A stretch of DNA of 7,479 nucleotides from Chitinophagales bacterium. GTDB lineage: Bacteria > Bacteroidota > Bacteroidia > Chitinophagales > JAHDHT01. The notes under the pieces were generated by a model. That model saw nothing but the letters and a program-made list of their open reading frames with translations. It did no database searches and was not told the DNA's origin. Positions 1 through 6,840 of the stretch are shown one piece after another. A program made the translations under genes and the position numbers. Each line of letters opens with the position of its first letter. The first letter of the stretch is position 1. Location of the stretch: the NCBI GenBank assembly GCA_020631175.1, contig JAHDHT010000144.1:1909-9387 (forward strand), written 5' to 3'.

Positions 1-1376
1 TAAAAAGTAAATCCGAAATTATTGCTCAATCAAGATGGTTGAATGCTGTCGTTGTAGAAAATATTCCAGATCCACTTCCTTCATTTGTTAACAAAGTTGA
101 AAAAGTAAGACAATATAAAGTTGAAGAAAGCAAATTAGCGAATGACCTTGCAAGAAAACAAGGTAGTACTTTTCCAAATCAACTTTCGCATTGGCAACAT
201 TATCTGTTAAATGCAGATTGTTTACATAGCAACAATAAAAAAGGTCAGGGAATCAACATAGCTGTTTTCGATGCCGGTTTTACAAAAGTAGATTCTTTAG
301 AAGCATTCAAATCTCTGTTTGCCGGTAATTTATTAAAAGGAAGTTTCGATTTGGTTGATCATGATAATGATCCATTTCATGCTTCTCCTCATGGAACATA
401 TGTTTTGTCGATTATGGCGGCAAGTATTTTTCAGGAATTTACCGGTACTTCTCCCGAAGCAAATTATTTTTTATTCAGGACGGAAGACACCTCCGGTGAA
501 ACATTACAGGAAGAATATAATTGGATTTTGGCTGCTGAAATGGCCGATAGCCTTGGTGTGGATATTATTAATTCTTCATTAGGATATACAACTTTTGAAG
601 ATAGTCTTCAGAATCATACCTATGAAGATATGGATGGAAATACTGCGCCTATAAGTATTGCAGCAGATATTGCAGCTTCTAAAGGTATATTGGTTATAAG
701 CAGTGCCGGAAATTATGGAAACGGAAACTGGAAATATATTTCAGCACCAGCCGATGGAGATAGTGTTTTAACCGTAGGGGCGGTTGATTCTCTTCGCGGC
801 AAAAGCGCATTCAGTTCATTCGGCCCAACTTATGATCAGCAAATAAAACCTGAAGTCTGCGCTCTTGGATCAGGAGTGTATGTAGTTAATACGAACGGTG
901 GGGTAGTGAGTGGTAATGGCACATCCTTTTCAGCACCATTAATTGCAGGTATGGCAGCTTGTTTGTGGCAAACATTTCCATCCATGTCGAATATGGAAAT
1001 TTTAGAAGCGATAAAACGTTCTGCAGATCAATATCATTTTCCGGATACTCTTAAAGGATACGGTGTACCCGATTTTTGTAAAGCTTCATTTTATCTTTCC
1101 GGATTAGAACTGGAAAAAGAAAATACATTATTCGTAGCACCAAACCCTTTTACTGATTCATTTTATTTATACAGTGATGATCAGGCTTCATCATTTGCCA
1201 TATATGATATTTCAGGAAGAACAATATATGATATAGAAAACCTAAGTGATCAACCCGGTGAAACTATGTTAAAAATCGATTATCTGGAATCTTTTCCGGA
1301 TGGAATTTATTTCCTCCAATATAAAAATGCAAACAACGAATATCTGCAAACGATTAAAATAGTGAAGCAGCAATAA
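1..1376 (+). CDS. Secreted subtilisin-like (S8) serine peptidase with type IX sorting domain, 5'-partial
   Basis: This is a serine endopeptidase of the subtilase family, expected to act outside the cell or on its surface. The reading frame is open from base 3 to the TAA at 1374-1376. The first possible in-window start, TTG at 39, falls inside the conserved SRWLNAV stretch that precedes the catalytic domain in related Bacteroidota peptidases, so the true start, signal peptide and most of the prodomain lie upstream. The triad is complete: Asp in AVFDAG (codon 270-272), His in SPHGT (390-392) and Ser in GTSFSAP (924-926). The oxyanion Asn is in SSAGN (711-713). The last roughly 80 residues (from about 1134) match a Por/type A T9SS sorting domain, with APNPF near its start, a YDISGR motif, DGIYFLQ, and a final IKIVKQQ. 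The receptor gene follows 9 bases later. The family call is firm; the substrate is unknown. Confidence 0.93.
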   Translation, partial: KSKSEIIAQSRWLNAVVVENIPDPLPSFVNKVEKVRQYKVEESKLANDLARKQGSTFPNQLSHWQHYLLNADCLHSNNKKGQGINIAVFDAGFTKVDSLEAFKSLFAGNLLKGSFDLVDHDNDPFHASPHGTYVLSIMAASIFQEFTGTSPEANYFLFRTEDTSGETLQEEYNWILAAEMADSLGVDIINSSLGYTTFEDSLQNHTYEDMDGNTAPISIAADIAASKGILVISSAGNYGNGNWKYISAPADGDSVLTVGAVDSLRGKSAFSSFGPTYDQQIKPEVCALGSGVYVVNTNGGVVSGNGTSFSAPLIAGMAACLWQTFPSMSNMEILEAIKRSADQYHFPDTLKGYGVPDFCKASFYLSGLELEKENTLFVAPNPFTDSFYLYSDDQASSFAIYDISGRTIYDIENLSDQPGETMLKIDYLESFPDGIYFLQYKNANNEYLQTIKIVKQQ

Positions 1377-1385
1377 GCTTTTAAA

Positions 1386-3749
1386 ATGAATCGACTACTT
1401 ACCATTACTTCATTATTTCTTTTCCTTTTTTGTCTTAATTCTAAAGCACAACAAAAATATACGATCTCAGGGTATATAACTGATGCTTCTTCCGGCGAAA
1501 CATTGATAGGAGCTAATATTTTTAATACAGAATTAAAAACAGGAGGTACTACAAATTTATATGGGTTTTATTCTATTACACTTGAAGAAGGAACCTATAA
1601 TTTTGTTTACTCTTATATCGGTTATGAAACACAACAGTTTCAAATTGAATTAAATGAAGATTTAACGCATAGTGTAAGTCTGAGTGAGTCCGGAGTGATG
1701 AGGGATGAAATAGTAATTAAAGGAGAACGGGAGGATAAAAATATTGAAGGAACAGAAATGGGTACGGTCGAACTATCGGTCGATAAGATTAAAAAAATTC
1801 CTGCCCTTTTAGGAGAAGTTGATGTTTTAAGAACAATCCAATTACTCCCAGGTGTTATGTCGGCCGGTGAAGGGAATTCCGGTTTCTATGTGAGAGGAGG
1901 AGGTCCTGATCAAAACTTAATTTTACTCGATGAAGCCATAGTTTATAATCCGGGTCACTTATTCGGATTCTTCTCGGTATTTAATTCTGATGCTGTAAAA
2001 TCTGCAACATTAACTAAGGGCGGAATGCCCGCACGCTATGGAGGCCGTCTTTCTTCTGTATTAGATGTCAGTATGAAAGATGGAAATACAAAAGACTATC
2101 ATGCAACCGGAGGTATCGGTTTAATTTCGTCAAGATTAACATTAGAGGGTCCTTTGGTGAAAGATAAAAGTGCTTTCATGATTGCAGCAAGAAGAACTTA
2201 TATTGATGTTCTTCTGCAACCCCTTTTTAATACAGAACGCTTTGAAGACTTTAAAGGAAACGGATATTATTTCTACGACTTAAATACAAAACTAAATTAT
2301 ACCTTCTCAGAAAAAGACCGAATCTTTTTAAGCGGTTATTTTGGAAGAGATGTTTTTAATTATAGATCTACCGACGGTTTTGAAGTATACATGCCTTGGG
2401 GAAACGCTACCGCAACATTAAGGTGGAACCACTTATTCAATAATAAGTTATTTATGAATGCGACGGCCATTTATAATGATTATGATTTTAGTGTGCGCGT
2501 TAATTCTGAAATTAACAGTTTCGAGAGCACGCTTTTTAGTGGTATAAGAGATTATAATTTAAAATGGGACTTTGATTATTTTCCTTCTGTTTTACATGAA
2601 ATTAAATTTGGGGTAAATCTGGCACATCATACCTATACTCCTTATAGTGTTAATGCCGCAATAGGCGACACAGAAATCAATTCTGATCCGGATAATAAAA
2701 AATATGCATTAGAGACAGCAATTTATATTCAGGATGAATGGTCAATTACTGATCGAATAAAAGTAAACGTTGGGCTTAGAGCAAGTTCATTTCATCATGT
2801 TGGTCCCTATAAAGATATACGCTTCGGATTCAACGGTCTGCCGGAAGATACCGTTCGATATGATGCCTTTCAATTTATTGCCGACTATTATGGAATTGAA
2901 CCACGAATAAGTTCCAGAATCAGGTTAAATAATGATGCATCAGTTAAATTAGGTTTTACCTACAACAATCAATACAATCACTTAGTAAGTAGTGCTACCT
3001 CTCAATTACCAACTGACTTATGGGTGCCAAGTACAGCAAGAGTTAAGCCGCAAAGAGGAATGCAGTTTTCTGCGGGATACTTTAAAAACTTTGCAGATAA
3101 TGTTTATGAGTTTTCTGTGGAAGGATATTATAAACGCTTGCAAAATCAAATTGAATTCCGAGAATCATATGCGCCAGAATTGGGAATTGATATTGAAAAC
3201 GATTTTGTGTTTGGAAAAGGAGAGTCTTACGGACTTGAGTTATTTCTTAAGAAGAGAACAGGTCGCTTTAATGGTTGGGCAGGTTATACTTTATCCAGAA
3301 CCACCAGAACCTTCCCCGACATTAATGAAGGAGAAACGTTTCCGGCAAGATATGATCGAACGCATGACCTGTCGGTCGTAGCAATTTTTGAATTAAACGA
3401 AAAATGGGATTTTTCAGGCACTTATGTTTACGGTACAGGACAAGCAACTACATTACCCAATAGTTTCTTTGTAATTGATGGTTGGATATATACCGAATAT
3501 ATGGATCGGAATTCGTTTAGAATGGCACCTTACCATCGAATGGATTTCGCAGCAACCTGGCATTTAAAGAAAAGAAATAAACTGGAACACGATATCGTAT
3601 TTTCAGTTTACAATGTATATAACCGGCAAAATCCATTCTTCTATTATGTAGACCTTGAAGGTGATCTAAATCAAGGTTTAAATAGCCGTTTAATTCAAGT
3701 TTCATTATTTCCGGTATTACCTTCTGTTACCTGGAATTTTAAATACTGA
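1386..3749 (+). CDS. TonB-dependent outer-membrane receptor with carboxypeptidase-D-like N-terminal domain
   Basis: This is a 787-residue, apparently full-length outer-membrane transporter that should import a ligand using TonB/ExbBD energy. Residues 1-21 form a signal peptide: MNR, a Leu/Phe-rich core, and a likely cut after SKA. Residues about 25-100 are a CarboxypepD_reg-like beta-sandwich (ISGYITD, GETLIGANI, TNLYGFYSI, YIGYE). DEIVIKG at 107-113 may be the TonB box. The plug spans roughly 130-235, with LLPGV, FYVRGGGPDQN, LLDEA, NPGHLFGFFSVFN and ARYGGRLSSVLDV. The rest is a beta-barrel of alternating aromatic strands ending in an aromatic residue (WNFKY). The ATG at 1386 is 9 bases after the peptidase stop, without a Shine-Dalgarno sequence, as is common in Bacteroidota. 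No SusD-like or DUF4249 lipoprotein gene is adjacent on either side. The ligand is unknown; peptide, siderophore or another compound are all possible. Confidence 0.93.
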   Translation: MNRLLTITSLFLFLFCLNSKAQQKYTISGYITDASSGETLIGANIFNTELKTGGTTNLYGFYSITLEEGTYNFVYSYIGYETQQFQIELNEDLTHSVSLSESGVMRDEIVIKGEREDKNIEGTEMGTVELSVDKIKKIPALLGEVDVLRTIQLLPGVMSAGEGNSGFYVRGGGPDQNLILLDEAIVYNPGHLFGFFSVFNSDAVKSATLTKGGMPARYGGRLSSVLDVSMKDGNTKDYHATGGIGLISSRLTLEGPLVKDKSAFMIAARRTYIDVLLQPLFNTERFEDFKGNGYYFYDLNTKLNYTFSEKDRIFLSGYFGRDVFNYRSTDGFEVYMPWGNATATLRWNHLFNNKLFMNATAIYNDYDFSVRVNSEINSFESTLFSGIRDYNLKWDFDYFPSVLHEIKFGVNLAHHTYTPYSVNAAIGDTEINSDPDNKKYALETAIYIQDEWSITDRIKVNVGLRASSFHHVGPYKDIRFGFNGLPEDTVRYDAFQFIADYYGIEPRISSRIRLNNDASVKLGFTYNNQYNHLVSSATSQLPTDLWVPSTARVKPQRGMQFSAGYFKNFADNVYEFSVEGYYKRLQNQIEFRESYAPELGIDIENDFVFGKGESYGLELFLKKRTGRFNGWAGYTLSRTTRTFPDINEGETFPARYDRTHDLSVVAIFELNEKWDFSGTYVYGTGQATTLPNSFFVIDGWIYTEYMDRNSFRMAPYHRMDFAATWHLKKRNKLEHDIVFSVYNVYNRQNPFFYYVDLEGDLNQGLNSRLIQVSLFPVLPSVTWNFKY

Positions 3750-3797
3750 CAAGCTTTAAATCAAAATGACTAACTTGATTCTTTAATCAGGAAAATA
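3750..3797 (+). promoter_or_regulatory. Spacer and possible ligD leader with alternative hairpins and a six-codon mini-ORF
   Basis: This 48-base spacer separates the envelope pair from the repair genes. Three things are visible. A stem of CTTGATT (3774-3780) with AATCAGG (3785-3791), loop CTTT, would cover most of the AGGA in front of ligD. A competing stem pairs AATCAA (3759-3764) with TTGATT (3775-3780), so the two cannot form together. An ATG-to-TAA mini-ORF (3766-3786, MTNLIL) runs across both. There is no GC-rich stem with a U tract, so a strong terminator is not supported. No Bacteroidota promoter of the TTG / TAnnTTTG type is evident. The stems are short and AT-rich and may be chance. 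Confidence 0.25.
3789..3792 (+). promoter_or_regulatory. AGGA ribosome-binding site supporting the TTG start of ligD
   Basis: AGGA lies five bases upstream of the TTG at 3798. It is the only Shine-Dalgarno-like sequence at any start in the window. It supports the TTG start, since no in-frame ATG occurs until about residue 118, well inside the polymerase domain. An in-frame stop at 3771-3773 limits any upstream extension. Confidence 0.4.
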
Positions 3798-6047
3798 TTG
3801 CCATCAAAATATACCTATACTGAAGTAGAAGGCCAAAAACTAAAATTAAGTAACCTTCAAAAATTAATTTATCCAAATGCCGGAATAATTAAAGCAGAAA
3901 TAATTCAGTATTATTTAGCTGTTCAAAATAAATTATTACAATTTTCAGCCAACAGACCACTTACATTAATCAGATATCCCGACGGCATTGAAGCACATAA
4001 ATTTTATGCAAGAAACAAACCAGACTGGACACCGGATTGGATCAAAACCGATATTTTACCATGGGATAATGAAAATGAATATCTGTTTTTAAGCAATGCA
4101 GCATCACTAGCATGGCTGGCTAATCTCGCTGCTCTTGAAATTCACATAATGGGCTCAAGAAATTCAAATGTAACAAAACCGGATCATTTTGTGATCGATA
4201 TGGATCCGTCTGAAGAATTTGGCTTCAACCGACTCAAAGAAGTGGCACACGAATTAAAAGGTTTTTTAGAGTCATTAGATTTAGTACCCTTTATAAAAAC
4301 AAGCGGAGGAAAAGGGCTTCATATATTAGTTCCTGTAGAAGTTAAATTAGAATACAAAGAGCAAATAGACAAAATCAAAGAATTACTTAAACCCTTTTTA
4401 AAAGCACATAAACATTGTACACTTAAAATTTCAAAAGAGAAAAGAAAGGGAAAAGTTCTTCTAGATATTTATAGAAACCATCAAGGCAATACAACAATTT
4501 GTCCTTACAGTTTAAGAGGAAAATTAAATGCGCCGGTAAGCGTACCGTTCGAATGGGAAGAATTGGATAAAATACAAAAGGCCAATCAGTTTCATCTTAA
4601 AAACCTAAATGAATGGATCGACCAGGCTCCATCGTGGGATTCTTTTTTCGATAAAGCAAGACCATTAGATATAAACACCAAGAAATCAATTCCGGTAAAC
4701 CTTGAATCATATGAGCAAAAAAGAAATTTTACGAAAACAAATGAACCACCGGCAAATAAAGATGAAAGTGTGAATGGGAAGTTTGTTATTAATTTACACG
4801 ATGCTACAAACTTACATTACGATCTTCGATTAGGTATTGAAGGCGTATTGAAATCATGGGCAATTCCAAAAGGTATGCCCTTAACAAAGGGTATTAAGCG
4901 TTTAGCAATTCAAACAGAAGATCATCCGGCTAAATATTTAAATTTTGAAGGTGAAATCCCTAAGGATGAATATGGAGGCGGAAGGTTGTGGATTTTTGAT
5001 ACCGGAACCTATCAGTTAATTCAATCAAAAAAAGATAAGAAATATCAAATTCAACTATCCGGCAAATTATTTAAAGGCAAATACGATATCTATAAAATGA
5101 AAGATAATCAGTGGTTAACTGAATTAAAATCAGATGAAGATTTTACAATGCCTGTGGTGCAATCTAAACATATGCTTGCAGAAATGACCGATAAAATTCC
5201 ATCCGGAAAAAAATGGATTTATGAAGTTAAATGGGATGGTATTCGCGTTTTTATTATCAAAAAAAATGACTCAGTTCAGATATTATCAAGAAGCGGAAAA
5301 GATTTGAGTAAAAAATTTCCGGAAATAACTGATCCTGATTTATATGAAACGGAAGAAATTATATTAGATGGTGAAATTGTAGTTTTGGATGATCAAGGTC
5401 GCCCCCTTTTTAATGAAGTTATAAGTCGAATGCATAGTCAATTTCCTCCCAAAAAACTAAATGCAACATTTTATGCCTTCGATTTGATTTATGTCGATGG
5501 TAAAGATTGCACCAATGAACCAATTGAAAATCGAAGAGCGTATATTCCTCATCTCATTAAAATTAAAAATGCAATTCGTTTTAGTGAAAGTTTCGAATCA
5601 GGCCAATCCTTATTTGATGCAATTAAAATGAAGAATATGGAAGGAATAATGGCAAAAAAATCAGGCAGTAAATATTTTTTCGGTCAGCGTTCTGCACAAT
5701 GGCTTAAATATAAAGTCAGACATAATACAACTTGTTACGTAATTGGTTATACAAAAGGTAAAGGTGATCGGTCTGCCTATTTTGGTTCTATGCACCTTGC
5801 TCAAAAAGAAAATGATAAATGGATTTACAGAGGTAGAGTTGGCACCGGATTCGATATGGACCAATTGAAAAGTATTTTTTCTATATTACGATCCATTCCC
5901 AAAGCGAAAAAACTGCTGAAACAAAAAATAGAAGAAGAAAGAAATACAACCTGGATTAAACCCCAATTAGAAGCAGAAATTATATATGCTTCAAAAACCC
6001 CAAATGAAACGTTTAGAGAACCTGTTTTTGTAAAATTTTTAAAATAA
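3798..6047 (+). CDS. ligD: DNA ligase D, polymerase-phosphoesterase-ligase order
   Basis: This is the multifunctional ATP-dependent ligase of bacterial NHEJ: it fills, trims and seals ends held by Ku. It has 749 residues in three domains. The polymerase/primase domain (about 8-285) has the metal site DMD (D134, D136) and D223, plus H116, S169 and H175 in TSGGKGLH. The 3'-phosphoesterase domain (about 305-450) has H334, H340, D342, R344, H376 and Y380, spaced exactly as the known Pseudomonas LigD active-site residues. The ligase domain (about 455-749) has nucleotidyl lysine K478 in EVKWDG, LDGEIV, AFDLIY, EGIMAK and WLKYKV, then an OB fold ending in EPVFVKFLK. Order and length resemble mycobacterial LigD (759 residues) rather than the PE-Lig-Pol order of Pseudomonas. 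The start is TTG with AGGA upstream, and tandem stops TAA TAG close the frame. Nothing indicates inactivation. ku follows 4 bases later. Confidence 0.97.
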   Translation: MPSKYTYTEVEGQKLKLSNLQKLIYPNAGIIKAEIIQYYLAVQNKLLQFSANRPLTLIRYPDGIEAHKFYARNKPDWTPDWIKTDILPWDNENEYLFLSNAASLAWLANLAALEIHIMGSRNSNVTKPDHFVIDMDPSEEFGFNRLKEVAHELKGFLESLDLVPFIKTSGGKGLHILVPVEVKLEYKEQIDKIKELLKPFLKAHKHCTLKISKEKRKGKVLLDIYRNHQGNTTICPYSLRGKLNAPVSVPFEWEELDKIQKANQFHLKNLNEWIDQAPSWDSFFDKARPLDINTKKSIPVNLESYEQKRNFTKTNEPPANKDESVNGKFVINLHDATNLHYDLRLGIEGVLKSWAIPKGMPLTKGIKRLAIQTEDHPAKYLNFEGEIPKDEYGGGRLWIFDTGTYQLIQSKKDKKYQIQLSGKLFKGKYDIYKMKDNQWLTELKSDEDFTMPVVQSKHMLAEMTDKIPSGKKWIYEVKWDGIRVFIIKKNDSVQILSRSGKDLSKKFPEITDPDLYETEEIILDGEIVVLDDQGRPLFNEVISRMHSQFPPKKLNATFYAFDLIYVDGKDCTNEPIENRRAYIPHLIKIKNAIRFSESFESGQSLFDAIKMKNMEGIMAKKSGSKYFFGQRSAQWLKYKVRHNTTCYVIGYTKGKGDRSAYFGSMHLAQKENDKWIYRGRVGTGFDMDQLKSIFSILRSIPKAKKLLKQKIEEERNTTWIKPQLEAEIIYASKTPNETFREPVFVKFLK

Positions 6048-6051
6048 TAGT

Positions 6052-6840
6052 ATGCGTTCAATCTGGAAAGGACATATAAGATTTTCATTGGTAACAATTC
6101 CAATACAAATATTTTCTGCTATCAATAGTAAAGGCAATATTTCATTTAAGCAATTACATAATAAAGACAATGGCAGAATTGGGTATAAAAAGGTTTGTAA
6201 ACAATGTGAAGAAGAAGTACCATATGATGACATCGTAAAAGGATATGAGTATAGTAATGATGAATATGTAGTTTTAACACCAGACGAACTTGATAATATA
6301 AAGTTAGAAAGTAACCGGGCAATTGATATCGAAGCCTTCGTCGACATAAACGAAGTGCATCCGTCCAGATTTGAAAGCGTAAGTTTTATTGGTCCTGATG
6401 GAAAAGTGGCACAACAAACTTTCGGTTTATTAATACAAACTTTAAAGAAAACTAAAAAAGCAGGTGTAGGCAGAATCATTTTACGTGACAGGGAAGATGT
6501 CGTTTTATTAACAGCATATGAAAATGGAATTATTATGTATAAGCTTCGTTATCCATACGAACTGAGAGATATAAATAATGTTCCTGATTTAGCGGAAGTT
6601 GAAGTAGATAAAGAACAATTAAAACTGGCTGAAACTTTAGTTGGAAGTTTATCCAAAAAATTTGAAGAAGTAGATTTTACAGATCGTTACAAAGAAGCAC
6701 TGGAAGAAGTGGTACAGGCAAAAATAGATGGCAAAGAAGTAGTTACGATAGGAGAGGAGAAAGAAGATAAGCCGGTAGTTGATATTATGAGTGCCTTAAA
6801 AGAAAGTATTGAAAAAGCTAAAGCTAAGAAAACTGCTTAG
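6052..6840 (+). CDS. ku: Prokaryotic Ku, DNA-end-binding protein of NHEJ
   Basis: This 262-residue protein should form a homodimeric ring that threads onto double-strand break ends and recruits LigD. It opens with the family signature RSIWKGHIRFSLVTIPI (residues 2-18). It continues with the conserved YKKVC, a CxxC pair (C49, C52), EVPYDDIVKGYEY (55-67) and the FVDINEV segment. The core ends near residue 215. A short C-terminal region includes VDIMSALKESI, the usual closing motif, and a lysine-rich KAKAKK tail at the end. In other bacteria the C-terminal region contributes to LigD binding and DNA contact; the tail here is short. The ATG at 6052 lies directly behind the ligD stop codons with no Shine-Dalgarno sequence, so co-transcription is very likely. 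The TAG stop shares its last base with the next gene's GTG. Confidence 0.96.
   Translation: MRSIWKGHIRFSLVTIPIQIFSAINSKGNISFKQLHNKDNGRIGYKKVCKQCEEEVPYDDIVKGYEYSNDEYVVLTPDELDNIKLESNRAIDIEAFVDINEVHPSRFESVSFIGPDGKVAQQTFGLLIQTLKKTKKAGVGRIILRDREDVVLLTAYENGIIMYKLRYPYELRDINNVPDLAEVEVDKEQLKLAETLVGSLSKKFEEVDFTDRYKEALEEVVQAKIDGKEVVTIGEEKEDKPVVDIMSALKESIEKAKAKKTA

Noticed and set aside
39..41. TTG at 39 as the start of the S8 peptidase
   Set aside because: The frame stays open to the window edge and the codons before 39 encode QSRW, which continues the conserved SRWLNAV motif. The gene therefore starts upstream of the window.
1763..1784. Short direct repeat CGGTCGA with a few bases between copies in the receptor gene
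   Set aside because: Two seven-base copies inside coding sequence are easily due to chance and no further copies form an array.
2992..3381. 129-codon plus-strand frame inside the receptor gene
   Set aside because: It sits in another frame of the beta-barrel region, which is uninterrupted, and has no domain or start signal.
3759..3784. Rho-independent terminator after the receptor gene
   Set aside because: The only stem here is six AT-rich pairs with a ten-base loop and just CTTT after it, too weak to call as a terminator.
5205..5272. A-rich runs in ligD as programmed frameshift sites
   Set aside because: The reading frame continues normally through both runs into the conserved ligase motifs, and no useful alternative frame product is visible; such runs are expected in an AT-rich genome.
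5825..6103. 92-codon minus-strand open frame across the ligD-ku junction
   Set aside because: It overlaps the OB-fold end of LigD and the Ku N-terminal signature, both clearly coding on the plus strand, and its translation shows no family features.
6039..6479. 146-codon open frame on the minus strand opposite ku
   Set aside because: It lies wholly opposite the conserved ku and the ligD end, has no recognisable domain, and is explained by the codon bias of ku.
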